Shown: positions 1-8,103 of the stretch, one piece after another
Layout: every line of letters begins with the position of its first letter
How positions within the stretch are numbered: position 1 is the first letter of the stretch
Assembly: GCA_035264885.1 (NCBI GenBank)
Contig: DATFPK010000031.1
Coordinates: 1 to 52,192, forward strand
DNA from: DATFPK01 sp035264885
GTDB lineage: Bacteria > Actinomycetota > Thermoleophilia > Solirubrobacterales > 70-9
Direction of reading: 5' to 3'
Length of the DNA: 52,192 nucleotides
The notes under the pieces: model-generated
The model's database searches: none
What the model was told of the DNA's origin: nothing
Seen by the model: the letters and a program-made list of their open reading frames with translations, nothing else
Translations under genes and position numbers: made by a program

Positions 1-231
1 GGCCGCTATCGCTTCCGGTTCCGCGCGCTGCGCGACGTGCACACGAAGTTCCAGTGCTCCCTGGCGGTCGCGAAACCGAACAGCCGCCGAGCGGGCAGCT
101 TTCGTTCCTGCCGCTCTCCGTTCAAGGTCCGCGTGACCCCCGGTGCCGACTACATGCTGCGGGTCAGGGCGATCGACCGCGCCGGCAACGTCGACAAGAC
201 CCCCGCCACGCGCCGCTTCTCGGGCCGCTGA
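1..231 (+). CDS. C-terminal end of an Ig-like/FN3-like repeat protein (partial)
   Basis: The frame is open from the left edge of the window to TGA at 229-231, so only the last 76 residues are seen. They contain two Cys residues (FQCS and SCRSP) followed by VRAIDRAGNVDKTPA. That pattern is typical of the bacterial Ig-like repeats found in exported proteins of high-GC actinobacteria. The protein is probably extracytoplasmic, but the signal peptide and most repeats lie outside the window. Binding partner and function cannot be read from this fragment. Confidence 0.7.
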   Translation, partial: GRYRFRFRALRDVHTKFQCSLAVAKPNSRRAGSFRSCRSPFKVRVTPGADYMLRVRAIDRAGNVDKTPATRRFSGR

Positions 232-254
232 TCCTGCGACCTCCGCGGGTCGCG

Positions 255-260
255 TAGCCT
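255..260 (+). promoter_or_regulatory. Candidate -10 box (TAGCCT)
   Basis: The hexamer fits TANNNT and ends 8 nt before the ATG at 269. This is the spacing seen in front of many genes in this window and would give a leaderless or nearly leaderless transcript. Confidence 0.4.
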
Positions 261-268
261 GCGGCCGG

Positions 269-700
269 ATGGACGTCTTCCTGGAGATCTGCCAGGGCCT
301 TGGGCTGGGCATCGCCGCCGGGGCGCTGGTCGGGGCGGTCGGCCGGGAGGGTTCGGCGGCGACCGCGCTGGTCGTCTTCGCCGCAGTCCTCGGCGCCGCG
401 GCCGGGGCCGTCTGGGCTACTACCGGTGACGACGCGGTCGGAGCGGGAGCGGTCGGTGGGGTGATCGGCGGAGCGCTCGCCGCTGCCGTGGTGGCGGGCG
501 TCGTCGCCGGGGCGAGGCGCCGCGAAGGCGAGGCCGGCGGCCTGGGGATGCTGATCGTCCTCGCCGCCTTGACGATCGCCGGGCTCTCGATCGTTCTCGC
601 CCCGATCGCGCTCCTCCCGTTCGCGGGGTTGGTGTACCTCGGCATCGCCCGTCGCCGCCGCGTGCAGCGCAAGCACGCCGGGCTTCGAATCCTGCGCTGA
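269..700 (+). CDS. Small integral membrane protein, function unknown
   Basis: This 143-residue protein is almost entirely hydrophobic, with about four membrane segments rich in Ala, Gly and Val. A basic loop (GARRREGE) sits near residue 85 and a basic C-terminus (RRRRVQRK) at the end. The open frame begins at 143, but the ATG at 269 matches the first membrane segment and is preceded by a TAGCCT hexamer. Its stop overlaps the start of the phosphodiesterase gene by one base (TGATG), so the two are probably co-translated. I do not recognise a family. Confidence 0.65.
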   Translation: MDVFLEICQGLGLGIAAGALVGAVGREGSAATALVVFAAVLGAAAGAVWATTGDDAVGAGAVGGVIGGALAAAVVAGVVAGARRREGEAGGLGMLIVLAALTIAGLSIVLAPIALLPFAGLVYLGIARRRRVQRKHAGLRILR

Positions 701-2205
701 TGCGCAAGAAGCTCGTCCTCGCCTACGTCGACTCGTTGCGGACCGACATGCTGGCGGCCGCGGTCCGCGACGGCCGCGCCCCCACCTTCGGTCGCCTGCT
801 CGAGCGCGGCGTCCTGGTGCCCGACTGCGTCTCGAGCTTTCCGTCCGTGACGCCGGTGGCCTGCGCCGAGATGGTCACCGGCGTCCGCTCGGACCGCCAC
901 TGGATCAGCGGCATGAACTGGTACCACCGGCTCGAGCGGCGCTACGTGGAGTACGGCTCCTCGTTCGAGGCGACCCGCGCCTTCGGTGTGTTCAGGTCCC
1001 TCTACGACCTCGTCTACAACATGAACCTGGCGCACCTCAACCCGCGAGTCGAGACCGTCTTCGAGACCCTCGACGACCGCGGCTTGAGGACCGCCTGCAC
1101 CCCGTTCCTGATCTACCGGGGCCGGCACCGCCACGCGGTCTCGCTCGATGGCCTGATGCGGCGCGCGGTGGACGCGACCCGGCTCAAGTTCCGCCACCAC
1201 ACCTACGGCCCCACTGAGCTCTTCTACGGCGAGCTCTACGCCAGCCGGCCGGTGCCCTGCAAGCCGACCTCGATCCCCGGCACGCGCGACGAGTACTCGG
1301 CCTGTTGCGTCACCGAGCTCGCGGCGGGCGGCCTCTACGACTTCCTCCTCTTCTCGCTGCCCGACAACGACCACTACTCCCACCGGCACGGCCCCGCGGC
1401 GACCGCCGACTCGATCGAGCGGGCCGATCAGGCCTTCCGCCAGTTCGTCGATGCGTCGGGCGGGCTCGACGGCTTCCTCGCCGACAACGCGCTGATCCTC
1501 GTCGCCGACCATGCGCAGACCGCGGTGCACCGGGCGCTGCCGATCGCCGAGGAGCTCGGCGAGACGTGGCACGTCCTCCAGCCCTCCGAGGACCGCCCGG
1601 AGGACGCCGAGCTGGCGGTCAGCCCGACCGCCCGCGCCGCCCACGTCTACCGGCTCGGTCCCGCCGATGCGCGCGGACACGCGAAGCTGCGCGAGGCGGT
1701 CGGCGGGATGCAGGGCGTCGATCTGGTCTGCTGGCTCGCCGACTCGGACGGCCGCCCCGTGGATCGCAACCTGCCCGGCGCCCGCGGGGACCTCACGGCC
1801 GTGGTGGAGCGCGAAGACCAGGCCCTGCGCTTCCGGCCCGGCGGCGAGGTCGCCGACCAGCGCGGCCGGCGCTGGGAGCTCGACGGAGACCCCGCGGCAC
1901 TCGATGCGGAGGTCGAGGGCGGGCGCTTCGCCAGCGACGAGTACCCGGACGCCCTCGGCCGCCTCTGGGCGGCGCTGTCCTCGCCCCACGCCGGCGACGT
2001 CGTCGTCTCGGCGGCGGTCGGCTACGAGTGCGTGGACTGGGGCGGATCGGCCCATGTCGGCGGCGGCAGCCACGGCTCACTCGGCCGCGGCGACTCCCTG
2101 GGGCCCCTGCTGTTCGTGGGCTGCGGCCCCGAGAGCGCAGGCGAGCGCGAGCAGTGGGCCCTCGGGGACGTGGCAGACGTCGTGCGCGGCCACTTTGCCG
2201 CATGA
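700..2205 (+). CDS. Alkaline phosphatase superfamily protein (type I phosphodiesterase/nucleotide pyrophosphatase-like)
   Basis: The 501-residue protein carries the metal-site pattern of the type I phosphodiesterase/nucleotide pyrophosphatase family. AYVDSLRTD near residue 10 gives the first metal Asp, and SFPSVTPV near residue 47 holds the probable Thr nucleophile. DNDHYSHRHG near residue 225, VADHAQT near residue 268 and GGSHGS near residue 460 supply the remaining metal ligands. Such enzymes hydrolyse phosphodiester or phosphonate bonds; the substrate is not evident. No signal peptide is visible. It overlaps both neighbours by 1-4 bases, suggesting one operon with the small membrane protein and the GtrA-like gene. 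Confidence 0.85.
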   Translation: MRKKLVLAYVDSLRTDMLAAAVRDGRAPTFGRLLERGVLVPDCVSSFPSVTPVACAEMVTGVRSDRHWISGMNWYHRLERRYVEYGSSFEATRAFGVFRSLYDLVYNMNLAHLNPRVETVFETLDDRGLRTACTPFLIYRGRHRHAVSLDGLMRRAVDATRLKFRHHTYGPTELFYGELYASRPVPCKPTSIPGTRDEYSACCVTELAAGGLYDFLLFSLPDNDHYSHRHGPAATADSIERADQAFRQFVDASGGLDGFLADNALILVADHAQTAVHRALPIAEELGETWHVLQPSEDRPEDAELAVSPTARAAHVYRLGPADARGHAKLREAVGGMQGVDLVCWLADSDGRPVDRNLPGARGDLTAVVEREDQALRFRPGGEVADQRGRRWELDGDPAALDAEVEGGRFASDEYPDALGRLWAALSSPHAGDVVVSAAVGYECVDWGGSAHVGGGSHGSLGRGDSLGPLLFVGCGPESAGEREQWALGDVADVVRGHFAA

Positions 2206-2624
2206 CACCGGTTCAGACGGCTCGCCGGATCGGCGCCGGCGCGCGCAAGCCCGCGAACTGGGTTCAGCTGGTCAAATTCGGCCTCGTCGGCGGTTCCGGC
2301 TACGTCGTCAACCTCGCCGTGTTCGCGCTACTGGTCGAGGCCGCGAGCGTCCATCACCTCGTCGCCGCGGTCGCCGCCTTCTGCGTCGCGGTCACCAACA
2401 ACTTCCTCTGGAACCGCCGCTGGACCTTCGCCGGCGCCGAGGGCCACGCGGGCTTCCAGGCGGCCAGGTTCTTTGCGGTCAGCCTCGGCGGCCTCGGGGT
2501 CAACCTGGCGGTCCTGCAGCTGCTCGTCGAAGCCGGACTGGGTGAGGTGGCGGCGCAGGCGATCGCGGTCGCGGTCGCGATGCCGGTGAACTTCGTCGGG
2601 AACAAGCTGTGGACGTTCGGATAG
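2202..2624 (+). CDS. GtrA-like family membrane protein
   Basis: The protein has 140 residues and four hydrophobic segments. The GtrA signature is present: QLVKFGLVGGSGYVVNL near the start, then NNFLWNRRWTF, and a second half ending in NFVGNKLWTFG. GtrA-like proteins are thought to translocate undecaprenyl-phosphate-linked sugars for cell-surface polysaccharides. The ATG at 2202 overlaps the phosphodiesterase stop (ATGA), and the membrane glycosyltransferase that follows starts inside this gene, which fits a glycan-assembly role. Confidence 0.88.
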   Translation: MTPVQTARRIGAGARKPANWVQLVKFGLVGGSGYVVNLAVFALLVEAASVHHLVAAVAAFCVAVTNNFLWNRRWTFAGAEGHAGFQAARFFAVSLGGLGVNLAVLQLLVEAGLGEVAAQAIAVAVAMPVNFVGNKLWTFG

Positions 2625-4324
2625 AGCGGTCGCCGGTCGCCGGTCGCCGGTCGCCGGTCCGCAGCGCGGTCCGGATCGGTCTGACCGCCTTCCTCCTGCT
2701 GGTCGCCCCCCCAGCAGTCGCCGAGGCGGCGAACCTCACTGACGTCCAGGCGACGCGGATCGCCGGCGAGGACCCGAAGGTCGAGGACCAGCGCGAGAAG
2801 AACGGCCCGCTCGGGACCAGCGCCGAGCTCGAGGGCGGTGACTGGGACGTCGCGTTCTTCGCCGGTGACGCGCAGGTGGCCCAGGTGAAGGTCGACGACG
2901 CGTCCGGTGCCGTCCTCGAGGCGTGGACCGGCTACCAGGCGACCTGGAAGATGGCTCGCGGCTACGAGGGCCAGTTCGGCCACAAGCTGAACGCGCCGTA
3001 CGTCTTCCTGCCGCTCTGCGTCCTGTTCCTGATCGGCTTGGTGGACTGGCGCCGCCCACGGCAGATCGCGCACGTGGACCTGCTCGTCCTGCTCGGCTTC
3101 GGCGTCTCCCACTTCTTTTTCAACCGTGGCGAGATCGGCCTGTCGGTCCCGCTCGTCTACGCGCCTCTCCTCTACCTGACGGGGAGGCTCCTCTGGATCG
3201 GCTTCCGCGGCCGGGCAGAGCCGCTGCGGCCGGTCTGGCCGGCTGCCTGGCTCCTGGTCGCCGCCCTCTTCCTCGTCGGCTTCCGGGGCGGCCTGAACGT
3301 GGCCGACTCGGGGGTGATCGACGTCGGCTATGCCTCGGTCGTCGGCGCCGACCGGTTGGCCGACGGCGAGCCGCTCTACGGGGACTTTCCCGACGACGTC
3401 GACCAGGGGGACACCTACGGCCCCACGACCTACCTGGCCTACGTACCGTTCGAGCAGGCACTGCCGTGGAGAGGCTCCTGGGACGACCTGCCGGCCGCCC
3501 ACGCCGCCGCCGTCTTCTTCGACCTCGGAACCTTCGCGCTCCTGTGGCTGCTAGGCCGGCGCCTCCGTCCGGGGGATGAGGGGCGGACGCTGGGGGCGAC
3601 GCTGGCCTTCGGCTGGGCGGCCTACCCCTACGCGGCCTTCGCGCTCCAGGCCAATTCGAACGACACCCTCGTGGGTCTCCTCGCCGTGGCCGCGCTTCTG
3701 CTGATCGCGCGGCCGCTGGCGCGGGGCGCCGGCGCCGCGGCTCTGGCGCTGACTAAGCTGGCGCCGCTCGTGCTGGCGCCGCTCCTGGCCGTTGCCGGAG
3801 GAGCCTCTCGCCGCCTCCTGGTCCGCTTCGCGCTCGGGTTCGCGGCCGCCGGACTCCTCCTGCTGGGTCCGGCGCTGATCGATCCCGGCGCCGGCACCTT
3901 CGCCGATCGCACGCTCGGATACCAGGCGGGACGAGACTCTCCGTTCAGCGTCTGGGGCCAGGCCGGCCTGGAGCCCGTGCGGATCGCGGTGATGGCGGCG
4001 ACTGCCGCCCTCGCCCTACTGGTGGCTCTGCGCCCGCCGGCCGGCGATGTCGCTCGCGTCGCCGCGCTTGCGGGAGCGCTCCTGATCGGCACGCAGCTCG
4101 CCGCCCAGCACTGGTTCTACCTCTACATCGTCTGGTTCTTCCCGCTTGCGCTGGTGGCGCTGGCGGTCAGGCCGGAGACTGCACCAGGATCTGCTCGATC
4201 CCCTCGGCGAGGCCGTCGTCGCGGGTCGTCACCAGAGCCCCCATCACCCAGACATCCTCGTCGGCCGTCTCGAACCGCACCGGCATCTGCGTCAGGAACG
4301 ACTCCAGCGCCCCCTCCTTCTTGA
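2609..4324 (+). CDS. Multi-membrane-span glycosyltransferase-like protein (GT87/DUF2029-like)
   Basis: The frame encodes 571 residues with a signal-like segment near residues 20-40, a soluble region to about 125, and about ten membrane spans. An acidic loop (FPDDVDQGDTYGPTTY) recalls polyprenyl-phosphate-sugar-dependent membrane transferases; the donor is inferred. The only usable upstream start is GTG 2609, inside the GtrA-like gene. The residues just after it are encoded by a 7-bp tandem repeat (2627-2659). The last 50 or so residues are low-complexity Arg/Pro/Ser encoded antisense to the 3' end of the phosphoesterase gene, so that tail is probably read-through without family counterpart. 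Confidence 0.75.
   Translation: MDVRIERSPVAGRRSPVRSAVRIGLTAFLLLVAPPAVAEAANLTDVQATRIAGEDPKVEDQREKNGPLGTSAELEGGDWDVAFFAGDAQVAQVKVDDASGAVLEAWTGYQATWKMARGYEGQFGHKLNAPYVFLPLCVLFLIGLVDWRRPRQIAHVDLLVLLGFGVSHFFFNRGEIGLSVPLVYAPLLYLTGRLLWIGFRGRAEPLRPVWPAAWLLVAALFLVGFRGGLNVADSGVIDVGYASVVGADRLADGEPLYGDFPDDVDQGDTYGPTTYLAYVPFEQALPWRGSWDDLPAAHAAAVFFDLGTFALLWLLGRRLRPGDEGRTLGATLAFGWAAYPYAAFALQANSNDTLVGLLAVAALLLIARPLARGAGAAALALTKLAPLVLAPLLAVAGGASRRLLVRFALGFAAAGLLLLGPALIDPGAGTFADRTLGYQAGRDSPFSVWGQAGLEPVRIAVMAATAALALLVALRPPAGDVARVAALAGALLIGTQLAAQHWFYLYIVWFFPLALVALAVRPETAPGSARSPRRGRRRGSSPEPPSPRHPRRPSRTAPASASGTTPAPPPS
2627..2659 (+). repeat. 7-bp tandem repeat, locus 1 (unit cggtcgc)
   Basis: Four exact copies of cggtcgc occupy 2627-2654, with a partial fifth to about 2659. 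The reverse complement gcgaccg is one base from the gcgactg units at 9181-9250 and 51084-51111. It lies between the GtrA-like stop and the signal-like segment of the glycosyltransferase and is translated as repeated SPVAGR. Confidence 0.85.
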
Positions 4325-4946
4325 CCCCGATGACCCCCGCCCGCGACCCGGTCATGCCCGCGTCCGTCAGATAGGCGGTCCCGCCTGGCAGGACCCGCCC
4401 GTCGGCACTCGGAACGTGGGTGTGGGTGCCGATCACCGCCGTGACCCGGCCGTCCAGGTGCCACCCCATCGCCACCTTCTCGCTCGTGACCTCGGCGTGG
4501 AAGTCGACGAGGGCGACGTCGAACTCGCCCTCGATCCGGTCCAGGATCGAGTCCGCCTCGTGGAACGGCGACCGCGCGACCTTGAGCTGGACCGCCCCGC
4601 TGAGGTTGATCACGGCCACCCGGGTATCGCCTTGGGTGAGGACCGTGTGCCCCCGCCCGGGGTTGCCCTTCGGATAGTTGGAGGGCCGGACGATCCGCTC
4701 CTCCGAGTCGAGGTAGTCGTAGACGTCGCGGTGGCGGTAGACGTGGTTGCCCGTCGTGATCACGTCCGCACCGGCCTCGAACAGCGCCGCGGCCGTGCCC
4801 TCGGTTATCCCAATGCCGCCGGCGGAGTTCTCGCCGTTGACTATCACGAGGTCGGGTTCGTGGCGCTCGCGCAGCTCCGGCATCGTCGCGGCGAGGCCCC
4901 GGCGTCCCGGTCCGCCGACGACGTCGCCGATGAAGAGGACGCGCAT
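4167..4946 (-). CDS. ymdB: TIGR00282-type metallophosphoesterase (YmdB family)
   Basis: This 259-residue protein matches the YmdB family across its length. FIGDVVGGPGRRG lies at the N-terminus, then NGENSAGG near 39, GNHVY near 67, VDFHAEVTSEK near 148, GTHTHVPSADG near 172 and TDAGMTG near 194. The Asp, Glu, Asn and His residues of these motifs form the two-metal site. Known members hydrolyse 2',3'- or 3',5'-cyclic nucleotides in the cytoplasm. The start ATG lies 6 nt from a TAGGGT hexamer on the same strand. Its 3' end overlaps the convergent glycosyltransferase by 158 bp. Confidence 0.92.
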   Translation of the reverse strand: MRVLFIGDVVGGPGRRGLAATMPELRERHEPDLVIVNGENSAGGIGITEGTAAALFEAGADVITTGNHVYRHRDVYDYLDSEERIVRPSNYPKGNPGRGHTVLTQGDTRVAVINLSGAVQLKVARSPFHEADSILDRIEGEFDVALVDFHAEVTSEKVAMGWHLDGRVTAVIGTHTHVPSADGRVLPGGTAYLTDAGMTGSRAGVIGVKKEGALESFLTQMPVRFETADEDVWVMGALVTTRDDGLAEGIEQILVQSPA

Positions 4947-4952
4947 GCCGAG

Positions 4953-4958
4953 ACCCTA
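4953..4958 (-). promoter_or_regulatory. Candidate -10 box (TAGGGT) of the YmdB-type gene
   Basis: Read on the minus strand, the hexamer ends 6 nt before the ATG at 4946, implying a leaderless mRNA. A possible opposite-facing box (TACCGT, 4971-4976) precedes the ABC ATPase start at 4986, so this 39-bp gap may carry two promoters. Confidence 0.5.
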
Positions 4959-4985
4959 ACCGCCGTCGGCTACCGTTCCGGCGCG

Positions 4986-5738
4986 ATGGACGAGGCTGCC
5001 CCGAACGGCCGGCCGCCGGCCGACGGCGCCGCCCTCGACGCCCGCGGGCTGGTCAAGCGCTACGGCGGGCGGGCCGCCCTGCGCGGGGTCAGCTTCGAGG
5101 CCGACCCGGGCGAGCTGGTCGCCGTGATCGGCCCGAACGGCGCCGGCAAGACGACCCTGCTCTCGATCCTCGCCGGGATCGTCCGCGCCGACGACGGCGC
5201 GGTGCACCTGCCGCGCGGCGAGGTCGGGTGGGTGCCCCAGCAGGCGGCGCTCTACCGGCGGCTGACCGTCGAGGAGAACCTCCGCCTCTTCGCGCGTCTC
5301 GAGGGGCATGACGACCCCGAGCGGAGCGTCGGCGAGATGCTCGAGCTGGCCGGCCTCGGCGACCGGCGCCACGAGCTGGTCGCCCGCCTCTCGGGCGGCA
5401 ACCAGCAGCGGGTCAACATCGCGATCGGCTTCCTCGCGCGCCCGGTCGTGCTGCTCCTGGACGAGCCCAGCGTCGGCCTGGACCCGCGCCAGCGGGCCCG
5501 CCTGTGGGAGTTCGTCTCCGGTCTCGCCGGCGGCGGGACGACTGTGATCTTCTCGACCCACGACATCCAGGAGGCGGAGCGCTACGGTGGCCGCCTGCTC
5601 GTGATCGCCGACGGCGAGCGCCTCTTCCACGGCACCCCCGCCGAGCTGCGCCAGACGGTCGCGGCGGAGGCGCCGGAGGCGGCCGAACGGGACTTCGAGA
5701 CCGCCTTCGTCGCCTTCCTCCACCACCGGGGCCACTGA
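4986..5738 (+). CDS. ABC transporter ATP-binding protein
   Basis: The 250-residue nucleotide-binding protein shows the usual order of motifs. Walker A is GPNGAGKTT near residue 52, the Q-loop is WVPQQ, the signature is LSGGNQQR near 138, Walker B is VLLLDEPSVGLDP, and the switch His is in STHD. ATG 4986 gives a short N-terminal extension; the frame is open further upstream but that part is antisense to the phosphoesterase. It is followed after two bases by an ABC-2-type permease, so the pair forms an exporter of unknown substrate. Confidence 0.92.
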   Translation: MDEAAPNGRPPADGAALDARGLVKRYGGRAALRGVSFEADPGELVAVIGPNGAGKTTLLSILAGIVRADDGAVHLPRGEVGWVPQQAALYRRLTVEENLRLFARLEGHDDPERSVGEMLELAGLGDRRHELVARLSGGNQQRVNIAIGFLARPVVLLLDEPSVGLDPRQRARLWEFVSGLAGGGTTVIFSTHDIQEAERYGGRLLVIADGERLFHGTPAELRQTVAAEAPEAAERDFETAFVAFLHHRGH

Positions 5739-5740
5739 GC

Positions 5741-7093
5741 GTGCGCTGGCTCCTGCTCAAGGACCTTCAGATCCTGCGGCGCTCGCCGCTCCAGGCGGCG
5801 TTGCTGGTGATCTACCCGATCCTGATCGCGGTCCTGGTCGGGTTCGCGCTGTCGCGGGACGCGGAGAAGCCTCGGGTCGCATTCCTGAACCTCGTCCCTC
5901 AGGACACGCCTTTCAACGTCGGCCAGGAGGAGTTCGACATCGTCGGCGCCCGCAGCGAGCTCTGCGACCGGATCGACTGCGTCCGGGTCCACTCGCGCGA
6001 GCAGGCGCTCGAGAAGGTCCGCGACGGAGACGTCCTCGGGGCGCTGATCCTGCCCGAGGACTTGGTCGACAAGCTGGAGTCGCTCGGCGGCCTGAACCCC
6101 GAGCAGCCGACGGTCGAGGTGATCGTCAACGAGGAGGACCCCGTCCAGGAACGGCTGGTGGACGACCGCATCTCTACCCTGCTCGCCGAGGCGAACCTGC
6201 GGATCGCGCGCGAGGTGGTCCGGGTCGGCAGCGGCTACCTCGACCTGATCCTGAACGGCGGCGACTTCAGCCTGCTCGGCGCCTCGTTCAGGGTTCTCGG
6301 CCTGGCGCCGGCCGCCAAGGTCCTCAAGGCGGTGCGCACCGAGCTGCCGCCGGGGCCGGAGCGCAAGGCGCTCGACGAGGTGATCCGCTTCTCCGACCTC
6401 GCCCGCGAGAACCTGACGCTGGCGAACCCGATCCTCACCTCGATCGCCGAGCCGATCAAGGTCGACAAGGAGGTGATCAGCGGCGACAGCCCGCCGCTCG
6501 ACGTCTTCGCCATCGCGGTCGCCGCGACGATCACGCTGATGTTCGTGACGGTCCTGCTGGTCGCCGGATCGCTCGCGCTCGAGCGGGAGGAGAACGCGTT
6601 CGCCCGGGTCACCCGCAGCCTGGTCAGCCGCGCCGCCCTCCTCACCGAGAAGATCTCGCTCGGGATCGTCGCGGCCCTCGTCGTGACGCTCCTGATGCTC
6701 GCCGGCCTCGAGCTCTTCCTCGACCTGCACTGGGAGCGGCTGCATCTCTGGGTCGTCGCGATCCTCGCCGGCGGCGCCGCTTTCGCGGCGGCCGGCGCCG
6801 CGCTCGGGGTGGCTACGCGGGAGGTCCGCGCGGCGTCCCTGCTCGCCTTCATGCTCTCGCTGCCCCTGGCCTTTCTCTCGCTGGTCCCCTCGGGGGCGGT
6901 GTCGGGGCCGCTCGAGGCGGTGATCGACGTCGTGGCGGCGGTCTTCCCGTTCGAGCCCGCGCTCGACGCGATGTCGGGTGCTCTCGACGCCACCGGTCCC
7001 GACCTCGGCGGCCCGCTACTCCACCTGGCGGCGCTGACCGCCGCCTACGCGCTTCTCGCCCGGCTGGCGATGCGGCGGTTCACGGCGGTCTGA
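5741..7093 (+). CDS. ABC-2 type transporter permease
   Basis: The GTG start at 5741 gives 450 residues. One membrane segment near residues 20-40 is followed by a large extracytoplasmic domain of about 220 residues. A block of five further membrane segments fills the C-terminal 190 residues. This architecture is typical of ABC-2 permeases of the YhaP/CcmB-like exporter class. The start lies two bases after the ATPase stop, so the two genes are translationally coupled. The transported molecule cannot be deduced. Confidence 0.85.
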   Translation: MRWLLLKDLQILRRSPLQAALLVIYPILIAVLVGFALSRDAEKPRVAFLNLVPQDTPFNVGQEEFDIVGARSELCDRIDCVRVHSREQALEKVRDGDVLGALILPEDLVDKLESLGGLNPEQPTVEVIVNEEDPVQERLVDDRISTLLAEANLRIAREVVRVGSGYLDLILNGGDFSLLGASFRVLGLAPAAKVLKAVRTELPPGPERKALDEVIRFSDLARENLTLANPILTSIAEPIKVDKEVISGDSPPLDVFAIAVAATITLMFVTVLLVAGSLALEREENAFARVTRSLVSRAALLTEKISLGIVAALVVTLLMLAGLELFLDLHWERLHLWVVAILAGGAAFAAAGAALGVATREVRAASLLAFMLSLPLAFLSLVPSGAVSGPLEAVIDVVAAVFPFEPALDAMSGALDATGPDLGGPLLHLAALTAAYALLARLAMRRFTAV

Positions 7094-7114
7094 GCCCGGG
7101 CCGATCACGGACCC

Positions 7115-7120
7115 TAGAAT
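7115..7120 (+). promoter_or_regulatory. Candidate -10 box (TAGAAT) of hemB
   Basis: The hexamer ends 8 nt before the hemB ATG, close to the consensus TANNNT spacing for a leaderless transcript. It is the first recognisable promoter of the heme/respiratory block. Confidence 0.55.
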
Positions 7121-7128
7121 CGGGTCCG

Positions 7129-8103
7129 ATGCCCTCGTTCCCGGCCACCCGCCTGCGGCGCCTGCGTCGCACCAGCGCCCTGCGCGACCTCGTCCGCGAG
7201 ACCGACCTGTCGCCGGCCCACCTGGTCCAGCCGCTCTTCGTTGTCGCCGGCGAGGGGGTCCGCGAGGAGGTCCACTCGATGCCGGACGTCCGCCGCTTCT
7301 CGATCTCCGAGCTCGTCGGCGAGGCGGGGGAGGTGCAGGCGGCCGGCATCCGTGCCGTGCTGCTGTTCGGCATCCCCGCCGGCAAGGACGACACCGGAAG
7401 CGGCGCCTATGACGACGAGGGCATCGTTCAGATGGCGGTCCGCGCCCTCAAGGACGCCCACCCCGGCCTACTGGTCGTGACCGACGTCTGCCTTTGCGAG
7501 TACACGTCGCACGGACACTGCGGGTTCGTCCGCGACGGTGAGGTCGACAACGACATAACGCTGGAGCTGCTCGCCAAGACGGCGATCTCGCACGCCGAGG
7601 CCGGCGCCGACGCGGTCGCACCCAGCGACATGATGGACGGGCGGGTCGCGGCGATCCGCCACCAGCTCGACGAGGAGGGCCACCCGAACACGCCGATCAT
7701 CGCCTACAGCGCCAAGTACGCGTCGGCGCTGTACGGCCCGTTCCGCGTGGCCGCCGAGTCGACGCCCGAGTTCGGGGACCGGCGCGGGTACCAGATGGAC
7801 CCGGCCAACGCCGCCGAGGCGGTCCGCGAGGCCGAGCTCGACCTCGACGAGGGCGCCGACATGCTGATGGTCAAGCCGGCGCTTCCCTACCTCGACGTGA
7901 TCCGCCGGGTCAAGGACGCCACCCGGGCGCCGCTGGCCGCCTACCAGGTCTCGGGGGAGTACTCGATGCTGAAGGCTGCCGCCGGCAACGGGTGGATCGA
8001 TGAGCGCGCCGCCGCCCTGGAGGCGCTGACCTCGATCCGGCGGGCCGGCGCCGACGTGGTGATCTCCTACTACGCGAAGGAGGCCGCGGGATGGCTGGCC
8101 TGA
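7129..8103 (+). CDS. hemB: Delta-aminolevulinic acid dehydratase (porphobilinogen synthase)
   Basis: This 324-residue enzyme condenses two 5-aminolevulinate molecules to porphobilinogen in tetrapyrrole synthesis. The zinc-ligand region DVCLCEYTSHGHCG lies near residue 120 and SDMMDGRV near 165. The two active-site lysines are in IAYSAKYAS near 195 and MLMVKPALPYLD near 250. Length and motifs are normal. It overlaps the following siroheme decarboxylase-like gene by 13 bases and begins the heme/bc1/menaquinone block. Confidence 0.97.
   Translation: MPSFPATRLRRLRRTSALRDLVRETDLSPAHLVQPLFVVAGEGVREEVHSMPDVRRFSISELVGEAGEVQAAGIRAVLLFGIPAGKDDTGSGAYDDEGIVQMAVRALKDAHPGLLVVTDVCLCEYTSHGHCGFVRDGEVDNDITLELLAKTAISHAEAGADAVAPSDMMDGRVAAIRHQLDEEGHPNTPIIAYSAKYASALYGPFRVAAESTPEFGDRRGYQMDPANAAEAVREAELDLDEGADMLMVKPALPYLDVIRRVKDATRAPLAAYQVSGEYSMLKAAAGNGWIDERAAALEALTSIRRAGADVVISYYAKEAAGWLA

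Noticed and set aside
2354..3502. A 382-codon minus-strand frame opposite the glycosyltransferase
   Set aside because: The translation is repetitive and charged with no domain, while the plus strand encodes clear membrane helices.
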